A DNA stretch of 53,656 nucleotides from an uncultured Bacteroidaceae bacterium (GTDB lineage Bacteria > Bacteroidota > Bacteroidia > Bacteroidales > Bacteroidaceae). Positions 8,636-16,311 of this stretch are shown piece after piece (the stretch's first letter is position 1; every line of letters begins with the position of its first letter). The stretch is taken from the NCBI GenBank assembly GCA_905233465.1, contig CAJOEI010000017.1:1-53656 (forward strand), given 5' to 3'. The notes below the pieces were generated by a model. The model was not told the origin of the DNA and ran no database searches. It saw nothing but the letters and a program-made list of their open reading frames with translations. A program made the position numbers and the translations under genes.

Positions 8636-9577
8636 GTGTTAATTCGTTTCCTAAAGAGTTGGACACTACCCACGGCGATTGTCGTGGGTGTGTCCTTGTA
8701 TCTGCTGTTTGGCTACACACCGGCATTGACCGGTGCGGCGGCAGTGCTTGGTCCTGTATGCGAGCGCCTGTTGCCGATAACAATCTTCTTGACGCTGTTT
8801 GTCACCTTCTCAAAGGTTGACTTCCATCTCATGCGTCTGCGCCGATGGCATCTCGTGGTGGTGCTGACGCAACTGCTGCTCGTAGCCGTCACTTTTACAC
8901 TTATTTCCTCCACCAACGACCTTTTATTTCAAGCCATACTTATTTGCGTCATCGCACCATGTGCGTCAGCCTCACCCGTGGTGACGGCCAAGCTCGGCGG
9001 AGACCTCACACAGATGACCACTTTCGTGCTGCTCTCGTCGGTGGTAGCATCGCTGCTCATCCCCGCAGTGTTTCCTATTGTTGAGCCACATGAAGGCGTG
9101 ACCTTCGCTGCTGCCTTCCTTGCCATACTGCGACGACTTGCATCTGTATTGCTGTTGCCGCTGGTACTGGGCGCCGTGGTGCGCCACTGGGTTAAGCCTC
9201 TCTACAGATGGTTTGTGCAAAATCCAGACCTCGGCTTCTATCTGTGGAGCGTGTCGCTGTCCATCACAGCTGGCATCACGGCCAAGAATATCATCCACAG
9301 CAACGCCAGCGCCACAGTACTTGCCAGCGTTGCCGTCCTAACATTGCTCACTGCAGTAGCACAGCTATGCCTCGGACGCGCAATAGCGCTGCGCCTTGGC
9401 CACCGCGTGTGTACGGGGCAGGCCATGTTCCAGAAGAACACAGGTCTGGCAATATGGATGGCCTACACCTATCTCACGCCGCTGGCTGCCGTGGGTGCAG
9501 GCTGCTACGTACTGTGGCAGAACATCATCAACAGCTACGAGCTGTGGGAACATGGAAAGAGACAAAGAAATATATAA
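8636..9577 (+). CDS. BASS-family (bile acid:sodium symporter-like) transporter
   Basis: A 313-residue integral membrane protein with about nine to ten hydrophobic segments. The pattern fits the bile acid/sodium symporter (BASS/arsenite-permease-like) superfamily: LLPITIFLTLFVTFSKVDF, a central LICVIAPCASASPVVTAKLGGD and a late GQAMFQKNTGLAIWMAYTYL. The AxASPVV segment resembles the crossover region of BASS transporters. The substrate cannot be read from sequence. The start is GTG at 8636, 9 bp after the preceding stop. It overlaps the next gene by 26 bp, so the two are probably co-translated. Confidence 0.75.
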   Translation: MLIRFLKSWTLPTAIVVGVSLYLLFGYTPALTGAAAVLGPVCERLLPITIFLTLFVTFSKVDFHLMRLRRWHLVVVLTQLLLVAVTFTLISSTNDLLFQAILICVIAPCASASPVVTAKLGGDLTQMTTFVLLSSVVASLLIPAVFPIVEPHEGVTFAAAFLAILRRLASVLLLPLVLGAVVRHWVKPLYRWFVQNPDLGFYLWSVSLSITAGITAKNIIHSNASATVLASVAVLTLLTAVAQLCLGRAIALRLGHRVCTGQAMFQKNTGLAIWMAYTYLTPLAAVGAGCYVLWQNIINSYELWEHGKRQRNI

Positions 9578-10445
9578 GGTGACACTTGTGGGCAGCGCAG
9601 TCAATATTGTGCTGCTGCTCTTCAAGTTCGCAGCGGGCATCATGGGGCACAGTGCTGCAATGGTGGCCGATGCCGTACACTCGTTGAGCGACTTTGTTAC
9701 GGATGTTGTTGTACTGGTCTTTGTACGCATAAGCAGTATGCCACAGGACAAGTCCCACGACTACGGCCACGGCAAATACGAGACGCTGGCAATGACCGTC
9801 ATTGGTCTGGCGCTATTGGCCGTGGCCATAGGCATTGTCTACGGTGGCGTGGCAAAGATTGCAGCCTGGCACGCTGGACAGCAGCTCAGCGCACCTGGCA
9901 CCATCGCACTGTGGGCCGCACTGCTGTCAATAGTGATGAAGGAGGCCGTATATCGCTATTCTATTATCAAGGCACGCAGCCTCCAATCTCAGGCTGTGGA
10001 GGCCAATGCGTGGCACCATCGCAGCGATGCACTCTCATCCTTGGGCACGGCAGCAGGCATCGGAGGAGCCATCTTCCTGGGCCAGCGCTGGACGGTGCTC
10101 GACCCACTCGCTTCTGTCGTCGTGGGACTGTTCATCCTGAAGGTTGCTGCCGGGCTGTTGCGCCGAGGCATAGGCGACTTGATGGAACAGTCGTTGCCCG
10201 ATGATGTCGAAACAGAAATCCTGCGTCTGGCAGCTTCCGTGCAGGGTGTGGCACAGCCTCACGAGCTGCGCACACGACGCATCGGCAATCACTATGCCAT
10301 CGAATTGCATATCCTCATGGACGGGAATATGTCTCTGCGCGAGGCCCACGACAAAGCCTCTGAAGTGGAGCAACTGCTAAGAGAAAGATATGGTGCAGAG
10401 ACACACGTCGCCGTGCATGTGGAGCCGTTAGCCGTTCGCGAATAA
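9552..10445 (+). CDS. Cation diffusion facilitator (CDF) family metal transporter
   Basis: 297 residues from ATG 9552, which lies inside the end of the BASS gene and removes an unrelated upstream extension. CDF hallmarks: the TM2 HSLSD motif in MVADAVHSLSDFVTDVVVL, HDYGHGKYETLA after TM3, and the TM5 HHRSDALSSLGT motif, with paired His/Asp metal ligands. A cytoplasmic C-terminal domain with IELHILMDG and HVAVHVEP follows. CDF proteins export Zn2+, Fe2+, Mn2+ or similar by proton antiport. The metal is not assignable here. Confidence 0.92.
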   Translation: MERDKEIYKVTLVGSAVNIVLLLFKFAAGIMGHSAAMVADAVHSLSDFVTDVVVLVFVRISSMPQDKSHDYGHGKYETLAMTVIGLALLAVAIGIVYGGVAKIAAWHAGQQLSAPGTIALWAALLSIVMKEAVYRYSIIKARSLQSQAVEANAWHHRSDALSSLGTAAGIGGAIFLGQRWTVLDPLASVVVGLFILKVAAGLLRRGIGDLMEQSLPDDVETEILRLAASVQGVAQPHELRTRRIGNHYAIELHILMDGNMSLREAHDKASEVEQLLRERYGAETHVAVHVEPLAVRE

Positions 10446-10468
10446 CCTTGCGAACGAACTTCCAAACC

Positions 10469-11107
10469 TCATTTGTCGTCTGCAGTGAGTGCGTACGCGA
10501 TGTCAATCTTGACGGTGTCGGCACGCGACTGCATAGTGTTGTTGGCCAGCGACGCAAGATATGTGTCGAATGTTATCCACTGCCGCCTTCCCGCACGCAA
10601 TACCGTAAAGCGTACAACCTCGTTGTATGTGTCGAGCTCACGGCCGAGTTTGGAGACATGCTTGCGCGAATATCCTTTCATTTGTTGCGTGGAATAATCA
10701 AGCAGCGAGTCGGAAAGGCAGGTATAGGTGACGGTGTTATCGTAGTTGCTATATGAATATGTGCCGCGTTCGACCTCAAACACAGCTTCCTTGCCGGAGC
10801 CGTTGAAGATGCCGACTATGGTATTGGTATATGTGCCATTGGGCAGCAGCACCAGTGTGCGGGTAATCTTGGTGTTCTTTTCCTGCTCGACATCGTAGCC
10901 ATAGTACTCGCCAACCCAAGTCTTTGCTATCTCGTGTTGCGACGGCTTGTAGTTCTCATCAATGGGGAACACGTCCTCCGACACATATGTCACCCATTCG
11001 TCGGGGATATCCAGACTGGTCTTCGTGCTTCTGTCGTCATTGAGACAGGATACAAACACGAGCAGCGTGCACAGCGCACACAGGGGAGTATGAATCTGCA
11101 ACTTCAT
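10469..11107 (-). CDS. Putative lipoprotein of unknown function
   Basis: 212 residues. A lipoprotein signal peptide has its lipobox at LLVFVSC (Cys21), followed by Asn-Asp, which fits an outer-membrane or surface lipoprotein in Bacteroidota. The mature part is beta-rich (KNTKITRTLVLLPNGTYTNTIVGIF, GTYSYSNYDNTVTYTC) and suggests a lipocalin-like sheet, but no family is recognised. It is 2 bp downstream of the small ORF ending at 11110, so the two are probably one operon. Its 3' end faces the CDF gene. Confidence 0.7.
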   Translation of the reverse strand: MKLQIHTPLCALCTLLVFVSCLNDDRSTKTSLDIPDEWVTYVSEDVFPIDENYKPSQHEIAKTWVGEYYGYDVEQEKNTKITRTLVLLPNGTYTNTIVGIFNGSGKEAVFEVERGTYSYSNYDNTVTYTCLSDSLLDYSTQQMKGYSRKHVSKLGRELDTYNEVVRFTVLRAGRRQWITFDTYLASLANNTMQSRADTVKIDIAYALTADDK

Positions 11108-11109
11108 AG

Positions 11110-11304
11110 CTATTCTTCGGGTATGCTGTCGCCATACACGACGCTATACAGGCTATCGAGCTGCATGCTGTCGAGCTCGTCAACTTCGGTTGAGTCATCT
11201 GTGACCTCAACGTAACCCGGCAGGGGACGACCTTTACAGTCATGTCCGGGCGCTGTGTTGAGGAAAACGAATGCAGCAATGAGGCTTAGGATGGAAAGAC
11301 GCAT
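11110..11304 (-). CDS. Small exported protein of unknown function
   Basis: 64 residues from ATG 11304. A hydrophobic N-terminal segment (MRLSILSLIAAFVFLNTAPG) looks like a signal peptide or a single membrane anchor. The tail is short and acidic (TDDSTEVDELDSMQLDSLYS). No homology is recognised. ATG 11304 lies 10 nt after hairpin repeat copy B, matching the spacing at other genes of this set, so it is preferred to the upstream ATG at 11319. It is adjacent to and co-directional with the lipoprotein gene. Confidence 0.6.
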   Translation of the reverse strand: MRLSILSLIAAFVFLNTAPGHDCKGRPLPGYVEVTDDSTEVDELDSMQLDSLYSVVYGDSIPEE

Positions 11305-11314
11305 GAGAGTTAAA

Positions 11315-11332
11315 GGCACGGCCTGCGGCCGT
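11315..11332 (-). repeat. 5'-leader hairpin repeat, copy B
   Basis: Minus-strand ACGGCCGCAGGCCGTGCC with a 6-bp stem and GCA loop, 10 nt upstream of ATG 11304. It is preceded on the same strand by AT-rich TTTAAACTTTAAACATTAAAC units. Confidence 0.9.
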
Positions 11333-11373
11333 AGTTGAAAGTTTAATGTTTAAAGTTTAAAGTCAGTTATAAA

Positions 11374-11391
11374 GACACGGCCTGCGGCCGT
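11374..11391 (-). repeat. 5'-leader hairpin repeat, copy C
   Basis: Minus-strand ACGGCCGCAGGCCGTGTC, 41 nt upstream of copy B in the same orientation, between the recQ stop and the small exported gene. Confidence 0.9.
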
Positions 11392-11408
11392 AGTTGAGAG
11401 TTCTTTAA

Positions 11409-12431
11409 TTAGTTGCCCATCTCGGATATGAACTTGATGCGCACGAGGCGTATCTGCTCGTCGGTATATTCGTCGCCGAGTTCATCAAGAGCATCATCAA
11501 TGTCGTCGGTTTCGCTCTCGCGGAAGTACTCGAATATATCTTCTACCTGTTCTGAATCCAAGATCTCGTTGATATAGTAGTTGATATCTACCTTGGTTCC
11601 GCTGTAGACGATGGCATCAATCTCGTCGAGCAACTCGTCCATTTCCAGGCCACGTGCTGTTGCGATATCCTCGAGACTCACCTTGCGGTCTATGCTCTGT
11701 ATGATGCTCACCTTGTTCTTGCTCTTGTTGGCCACCGTGCGGACGCGCACCTCCTCGGGACGCTCTATCTCATTCTCCTCGCAATGCTTGGCTATGAGCC
11801 TGCAGAAGGCTGAGCCGTAGCGTCGGGCCTTACCCTCGCCCACTCCGGGGATGTTCTTCAACTCCTCGATGGTGACAGGATATATTGTCGCCATAGCTTC
11901 AAGTGAAGAATCCTGGAAGATGACGTATGGTGGTATCTTCTTCTCTCGTGCCACACTCTTGCGCAGGTCGCGCAGCATAGACAGCAACTCGTCGTCGAGT
12001 GCGCTGGTGCCGCCCTCGTTGTCCACAAAGTCGGTGTCGAAGGTGTTGTCCTCCGACACGAGGAAGGATGTCGGTTTGCGCATGAACTGGCGCCCGGCAG
12101 GCGTGAGCTTCAGCAGACCGTAGTTCTCCACCTCTTTATATATATACCCGCCCAGCAGCGCCTGGCGTAACACGGCATTCCAATGACGCGCATCGCGTGC
12201 GTCACCCGAACCGTAGCATTCCAGTTCGTCGTGCTTGTGTGCCAGCACCTCCTCGGTGGGGGTACCAGTGAGCACGTCGATGACGTGGTTGACCTTGAAG
12301 TTCTCCTTGATGTCGCGTATCACGGTTAGTGCCAGCAGCAGGTCGTCGCGCGCCTCGATGCGTGACGACGGGTGCAGGCAGTTGTCGCAGTTGCCGCAAT
12401 TCTCCTGCGTGTAGCTCTCGCCGAAGTAGTT
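11409..12431 (-). CDS. recQ: ATP-dependent DNA helicase RecQ, 3' part (frameshifted): zinc, winged-helix and HRDC regions
   Basis: It begins with NYFGESYTQENCGNCDNC, the zinc-binding cysteine cluster that follows the RecQ helicase core. The RQC winged-helix region comes next (LLLALTVIRDIKENFKVNHVIDVLTG). Then comes an HRDC domain (PPYVIFQDSSLEAMATIYPVTIEELKNIPGVGEGKARRYG) and an acidic C-terminal extension typical of Bacteroidales RecQ. It is one base out of frame with the upstream helicase half. Dropping one base at 12432 gives ...CRRRVLL-NYFGE, the expected continuity, for a total of 723 residues. RecQ unwinds DNA 3'-5' in recombination and fork repair. Confidence 0.9.
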   Translation of the reverse strand, partial: NYFGESYTQENCGNCDNCLHPSSRIEARDDLLLALTVIRDIKENFKVNHVIDVLTGTPTEEVLAHKHDELECYGSGDARDARHWNAVLRQALLGGYIYKEVENYGLLKLTPAGRQFMRKPTSFLVSEDNTFDTDFVDNEGGTSALDDELLSMLRDLRKSVAREKKIPPYVIFQDSSLEAMATIYPVTIEELKNIPGVGEGKARRYGSAFCRLIAKHCEENEIERPEEVRVRTVANKSKNKVSIIQSIDRKVSLEDIATARGLEMDELLDEIDAIVYSGTKVDINYYINEILDSEQVEDIFEYFRESETDDIDDALDELGDEYTDEQIRLVRIKFISEMGN

Positions 12432-12432
12432 G

Positions 12433-13581
12433 CAGCAGCACACGTCGACGACACACCGTCGTCTCGGCGTAGGCTGCCGTCTCCTGCAACAGCTGGCGGC
12501 CGATGTCCTGCTCAGCCACGGGCTTACCCTCCATGAATTTCTCTAACTTCTGCAGGTCACGATATGTGTAGAAGGTTATGCACTTACCCTCGCCGCCGTC
12601 GCGACCCGCGCGACCCGTCTCCTGATAGTAGCCTTCCAGACTCTTGGGGATGTCATAGTGAATGACATATCTCACGTCGGGCTTGTCGATGCCCATGCCA
12701 AAGGCAATGGTGGCGACGATGACATCTATCTCCTCCATGATGAAGTCATCCTGCGTCTGTGTGCGAGTGGGCGTGTCCATGCCCGCGTGGTAGGCACGTG
12801 CATTGATGTCGTTGGCACGAAGTATCTCGGCCAACTCCTCCACCTTGCGGCGCGAGAGGCAATAGATGATGCCACTCTTGCCCTTCATCTGGCGTATGAA
12901 CTTGATTATTTCCTTATCTATTTCCTTGGTCTTGGGCCGCACCTCATAGTAGAGGTTAGGACGGTTGAACGAGCTCTTGAACTCGTCCGCATCTGGCATG
13001 CCAAGGTTCTTCTTGATGTCTCCACGCACCTTGTCCGTAGCAGTGGCTGTGAGCGCTATTACGGGTGCATGACCAATCTCATTGATAATAGGACGTATGC
13101 GACGATACTCCGGACGGAAATCGTGGCCCCACTCGCTGATGCAATGGGCCTCGTCCACGGCATAGAACGAAATCTTCACCTGACGCAGGAAGTCGATGTT
13201 CTCGTCCTTGGTGAGCGATTCGGGCGCTACATATAGCAGCTTGGTGCGCCCAGCCAGCACGTCGGTCTTCACCTGATCCAGCGAAGCACGGTTGAGCGAG
13301 GAGTTCATGAAGTGGGCAATGCCGTCGTCGGCGCTTACCTGACGGATGGCATCCACCTGATTCTTCATCAGGGCAATAAGCGGTGATATGACTATGGCCG
13401 TGCCATCCATGATGAGTGCCGGCAGCTGGTAGCAGAGGCTCTTGCCTCCGCCAGTGGGCATGAGCACAAACGTGTCGTGCCCGGCAAGCACATTGCGTAT
13501 GATAGCCTCCTGATCACCCTTGAAGGTGTCGAAGCCAAAATAGTGTTTTAGTTGCTTTATCAGGTCAGTCTTATTTTTCAT
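12433..13581 (-). CDS. recQ: ATP-dependent DNA helicase RecQ, 5' part (frameshifted): helicase core
   Basis: From ATG 13581. The Q-motif region (HYFGFDTFKGDQEAII) is followed by Walker A MPTGGGKSLCYQ (residues ~41-52) and a DEAH box in YAVDEAHCISEWGHDFRPEY (~143). Motif IV-VI segments follow: GIIYCLSRRKVEELAEIL, TIAFGMGIDKPDVRYVIHYD and YYQETGRAGRDG. Coding similarity ends at AETTVCRRRVLL, where an apparent extra base at 12432 throws the frame off. The shifted frame runs to a stop at 12202 as nonsense. Both halves are otherwise intact, so either the frameshift is very recent or it is a sequencing indel. Confidence 0.92.
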
Positions 13582-13601
13582 CCTTTCACGTTTTGCGGTT
13601 A

Positions 13602-13609
13602 CAAAGTTA
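13602..13609 (-). promoter_or_regulatory. Promoter -7 box for recQ
   Basis: Minus-strand TAACTTTG (TAnnTTTG consensus) lies 20 bp upstream of recQ ATG 13581. It is divergent from the gdhA promoter at 13672-13703. Confidence 0.55.
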
Positions 13610-13671
13610 TAAACAAAAACACCAAACTTGCAAGCGTTCGGACATTTTTTTACAGAAAAATCAACAAAAAG

Positions 13672-13703
13672 TTTGCAGCGTATAACGAAAAGGGCTATTT
13701 TTG
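13672..13703 (+). promoter_or_regulatory. Promoter for gdhA
   Basis: TTTG (13672-13675), a 20-nt spacer and TATTTTTG (13696-13703) give an exact match to the Bacteroidota primary-sigma consensus. Transcription would start near 13710. The gdhA mRNA would then carry a leader of about 170 nt made almost entirely of the three hairpin-repeat units at 13712-13875. Confidence 0.8.
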
Positions 13704-13711
13704 CGGTTGCA

Positions 13712-13758
13712 ATAGACATTAAACCTTTAAACATTAAACTGCGGCCGCAGGCCGTGTC
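13712..13758 (+). repeat. 5'-leader hairpin repeat, copy D with AT-rich arm
   Basis: The AT-rich part ATTAAACCTTTAAACATTAAACT is followed by hairpin GCGGCCGCAGGCCGTGTC (13741-13758). It is the first of three tandem units in the gdhA leader. Confidence 0.9.
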
Positions 13759-13816
13759 CTTAAACTAACTTTAAACTATAGACCTTAAACTTTAAACTAC
13801 GGCCGCAGGCCGCGTC
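13759..13816 (+). repeat. 5'-leader hairpin repeat, copy E with AT-rich arm
   Basis: TTTAAACTATAGACC and TTAAACTTTAAACT precede hairpin ACGGCCGCAGGCCGCGTC (13799-13816). Second tandem unit in the gdhA leader. Confidence 0.9.
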
Positions 13817-13875
13817 TTAATAACTAACTTTAAACTATAGACCTTAAACTTTAAACTGCGGCCGCAGGCCGTGTC
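13817..13875 (+). repeat. 5'-leader hairpin repeat, copy F with AT-rich arm
   Basis: The arm is the same as in copy E. Hairpin GCGGCCGCAGGCCGTGTC (13858-13875) ends 8 nt before the gdhA ATG at 13884, where a ribosome-binding site would normally lie. Confidence 0.9.
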
Positions 13876-13883
13876 TCACATCT

Positions 13884-15215
13884 ATGAAAATCGAAACTAT
13901 TATGGCCAATCTGGAGGCCAAGCATCCAGGTGAGAAAGAGTATCTCCAAGCTGTGCGCGAGGTGCTCATGAGCATTGAGGAAGTCTATAACCAGCATCCC
14001 GAATTTGAGCGCGCCAAACTCATCGAGCGCCTTGTGGAACCCGAACGCATCATCACCTTCCGCGTGCCTTGGGTTGACGACAAGGGCGAGGTGCAAGTCA
14101 ATCTCGGCTACCGCGTGCAGTTCAACAGCGCCATCGGCCCCTACAAGGGTGGCCTGCGCTTCCACGCCAGCGTGAACCTCAGCATCCTCAAGTTCCTCGG
14201 CTTTGAACAGACATTCAAGAATGCCCTCACCACCCTGCCTATGGGCGGCGGCAAGGGCGGCAGCGACTTCAGCATCCGCGGCAAGAGCGATGCCGAGGTG
14301 ATGCGATTCTGCCAAGCCTTCATGAGCGAGCTCTATCGCTACATAGGCCCGGAGATTGATGTCCCTGCAGGCGATATCGGTGTCGGTGCACGCGAGATAG
14401 GCTACCTCTTCGGACAGTACAAGAAGCTCACGCGCGACTGGAGCGGCGTGCTCACCGGCAAGGGCCTGGAGTATGGCGGCTCGCTGGTGCGTCCCGAGGC
14501 TACAGGCTTCGGAGCACTATACTTCGTAGACCATATCCTGCGCACTCACGACATCAAGGGCAAGACCGTGGCCATCAGCGGATTCGGCAACGTGGCATGG
14601 GGTGCCGCCACCAAGGCCACACAGCTGGGTGCCAAGGTCATCACCATCAGCGGGCCTGATGGCTACATCTACGACCCAACAGGCATCAGCGGCGAGAAGA
14701 TCGACTACATGCTTGAGTTGCGTGCCAGTGGCAACGATATCTGCGAGCCCTACGCTGAGGAGTTCCCCGAAGCCACGTTCATCGCCGACAAACGTCCTTG
14801 GGAAGTGAAGTGCGACATCGCCCTGCCTTGCGCCACACAGAACGAGCTCAACGGCGACGATGCAAAGCAGCTCATCGACAATGGCGTGCTATGCGTGGGC
14901 GAGATATCGAACATGGGTTGCACACCGGAGGCCATAGATGCATTCATTGATGCGAAGCTAATCTTTGCTCCCGGCAAGGCTGTCAACGCAGGGGGCGTGG
15001 CCACCAGCGGACTGGAGATGAGCCAGAACGCCATGCACATCAGCTGGAGCGCCGAGGAAGTGGACCGGCGCCTGCACGGCATCATGCACGCCATCCACGC
15101 ACAGTGCGTCAAATACGGCACACAACCGGACGGCTACGTCAACTATGTGAAGGGTGCCAACGTTGCGGGCTTCATGAAGGTGGCCAAAGCGATGATGGCC
15201 CAAGGCATAGTGTAA
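13884..15215 (+). CDS. gdhA: NADP-type glutamate dehydrogenase
   Basis: 443 residues, the usual length of a hexameric GdhA, which interconverts 2-oxoglutarate plus ammonium and glutamate. Landmarks: the substrate-binding region GPYKGGLRFHASVN, the catalytic-lysine segment LPMGGGKGGSDF, PAGDIGVGAREIGYLFGQYKK, the nucleotide-binding AISGFGNVAWGAATKATQLGAKV, and the C-terminal NAGGVATSGLEMSQN. The leader holds three hairpin repeats downstream of a consensus promoter, which suggests control through mRNA structure or stability (inference). An intrinsic terminator follows. Confidence 0.96.
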   Translation: MKIETIMANLEAKHPGEKEYLQAVREVLMSIEEVYNQHPEFERAKLIERLVEPERIITFRVPWVDDKGEVQVNLGYRVQFNSAIGPYKGGLRFHASVNLSILKFLGFEQTFKNALTTLPMGGGKGGSDFSIRGKSDAEVMRFCQAFMSELYRYIGPEIDVPAGDIGVGAREIGYLFGQYKKLTRDWSGVLTGKGLEYGGSLVRPEATGFGALYFVDHILRTHDIKGKTVAISGFGNVAWGAATKATQLGAKVITISGPDGYIYDPTGISGEKIDYMLELRASGNDICEPYAEEFPEATFIADKRPWEVKCDIALPCATQNELNGDDAKQLIDNGVLCVGEISNMGCTPEAIDAFIDAKLIFAPGKAVNAGGVATSGLEMSQNAMHISWSAEEVDRRLHGIMHAIHAQCVKYGTQPDGYVNYVKGANVAGFMKVAKAMMAQGIV

Positions 15216-15248
15216 ATCATTCTCCCCTGAAGGGGGTTTATAACCTAC

Positions 15249-15287
15249 GACAAAGCGCGATGGTCTCACGGCTGTCGCGCTTTTGTC
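15249..15287 (+). terminator. Intrinsic terminator after gdhA
   Basis: GACAAAGCGCGA ... TCGCGCTTTTGTC forms a strong inverted repeat with a T-run in the descending arm, 34 bp after the gdhA stop. A short C/G palindrome (CTCCCCTGAAGGGGG, about 15223-15237) lies just before it. Confidence 0.75.
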
Positions 15288-15323
15288 TTAGTTGCATCCA
15301 TCCACCTGCTGTAGTTTCTAAAA

Positions 15324-15420
15324 TTACACTTTTCCAATCAGCGAGTGCACACGTTCATGAATGCGCTCGGTGAAAGCCGCATCGAGCATTTGCTCCATTT
15401 GCATTTCACCACCTTCGCGT
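15324..15420 (-). pseudogene. Possible 3' remnant of a coding sequence
   Basis: Minus-strand reading ending at TAA 15326-15324 gives ELREGGEMQMEQMLDAAF then TERIHERVHSLIGKV, which looks like a genuine protein C-terminus. Upstream the frame runs into the 3'-associated repeat at 15421-15466, which in this frame reads VKVIWSKSIL. No start codon or full gene is present. It may be a gene fragment truncated at the repeat. The family is not recognised. Confidence 0.35.
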
Positions 15421-15466
15421 AATTCCAAAATCGATTTTGACCAAATGACCTTGACTAAATGACCGC
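15421..15466 (-). repeat. 3'-associated repeat, copy 1
   Basis: On the plus strand AATTCCAAAATCGATTTTG is followed by ACCAAATGACC and TTGACTAAATGACCGCGG. It holds a 12-bp palindrome (AAAATCGATTTT) and two TTGAC(C/T)AAATGACC direct repeats. It lies 48 bp beyond the stop of the antitoxin gene (minus strand). Confidence 0.85.
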
Positions 15467-15513
15467 GGTTAATCGCTTAACGAATCAAAGGGCCGTTACT
15501 GGATCCTATAAAC

Positions 15514-15810
15514 TTACAGCATCGCGCATGCTCTACGGATGTCTACCAAGCGAGCCATCAGCGGCTTTTTCTGTCGAGCCACAGACATGTTATAGCGTGC
15601 CTGCATATTGATGAGCATTTCAGGATTGATGCCCAGCGAAGCTTCTATCATCAGGGCGAAATCAGTTGTCACGGGCCTTTTTCCGTTAAGAATCTCATTG
15701 AGCTGGGTATAAGGTACCGCCAGCACCTCAGAGAAACGTTTCTGCGAGATGCCCCGTGCCTCCAGTTCTTCCTTCAATACATCACCCGGATGTGTAGTTA
15801 TTCTGTTCAT
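15514..15810 (-). CDS. higA: HigA-type antitoxin, XRE/VapI family HTH protein
   Basis: 98 residues. HPGDVLKEELEARGISQKRFSEVLAVPYTQLNEILNGKRPVTTDFALMIE is a classical HigA/VapI Cro-C1 helix-turn-helix: HPG start, Q-A helix, then the LNEILNGKRPVT recognition helix. It lies 7 bp downstream of a RelE-like toxin gene, in the toxin-first order typical of higBA. The antitoxin would neutralise HigB and repress the operon through its HTH. The 3' end is followed by the accessory-gene repeat. Confidence 0.88.
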   Translation of the reverse strand: MNRITTHPGDVLKEELEARGISQKRFSEVLAVPYTQLNEILNGKRPVTTDFALMIEASLGINPEMLINMQARYNMSVARQKKPLMARLVDIRRACAML

Positions 15811-15817
15811 ATCGTCT

Positions 15818-16126
15818 TTATTGATAGTGGTTTGTAATATCCGTTACGGTGCAGATAGTGACAACAGGCTCCGCACCTTCCACTCTGATTCTAAACTCCA
15901 AACGGTAGTGATAGTCTATACGAATCGAGAAGTAGCCATTTTCCAGCGCCTCGAAGTTCAAGGAGTTAAAGACAAACAAGTCCTCAATACGTGTAGCGGC
16001 CATAAGCGTATCAATGCGCTTCTGGTATTTTGCCACAACCGGCTTTTGGAAACGGTACTTCTTATTCGAGCATTTCCCGTTGTCATAAAGCTCCTGAAGA
16101 TAGTCTTTTTCGTATTCTATAACCAT
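15818..16126 (-). CDS. higB: HigB-like toxin, RelE/ParE superfamily
   Basis: 102 residues from ATG 16126 (MVIEYEKDYLQELYDNG). KYRFQKPVVAKYQKRIDTLMAA, FNSLNFEALENGYFSIRIDYHYRLEF and VTICTVTDITNHY fit the HigB mRNA-interferase fold: basic helices plus a sheet ending in an R-L-E-F strand. It is directly upstream of a HigA antitoxin. ATG 16126 is chosen because the upstream ATG (16159) lies in the promoter -7 box. Its predicted role is ribosome-dependent mRNA cleavage when free of HigA. Confidence 0.82.
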   Translation of the reverse strand: MVIEYEKDYLQELYDNGKCSNKKYRFQKPVVAKYQKRIDTLMAATRIEDLFVFNSLNFEALENGYFSIRIDYHYRLEFRIRVEGAEPVVTICTVTDITNHYQ

Positions 16127-16146
16127 CTTGTCATATTTTTCGAGGG

Positions 16147-16154
16147 CAAAGGTA
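16147..16154 (-). promoter_or_regulatory. Promoter -7 box for higBA
   Basis: Minus-strand TACCTTTG matches TAnnTTTG and lies 20 bp upstream of ATG 16126. An upstream TTTGAAAATAAGTG segment provides a TTG-type -33 region. Confidence 0.6.
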
Positions 16155-16254
16155 AGCACTTATTTTCAAATTCACAAATTTAGTGAATATTTTTTCAAAA
16201 AGGCTTTATAAATGAAGTTTAAACCTTATTTCCTAAACCCTATCGCGTACCGCA

Positions 16255-16301
16255 AATTCCAAAATCGATTTTGACAAACATGACCTTGACCAAATGACCG
16301 C
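16255..16301 (-). repeat. 3'-associated repeat, copy 2
   Basis: On the plus strand AATTCCAAAATCGATTTTG, then ACAAACATGACC and TTGACCAAATGACCGC. It begins 10 bp beyond the stop (16312) of the unknown 259-residue gene. It shares the preceding CGCGTA context with copy 1. Confidence 0.85.
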
Positions 16302-16311
16302 AGCTACCCGC

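Noticed and set aside
13712..13875. Tandem gdhA-leader units as a CRISPR array or satellite
   Set aside because: Units are near-identical throughout, with no unique spacers, and single copies occur before other genes.
15223..15237. CTCCCCTGAAGGGGG after gdhA as a full member of the C/G palindrome family
   Set aside because: It resembles the central part only; it is short, intergenic and lacks the C-rich left arm, so it may be a chance palindrome or relic.
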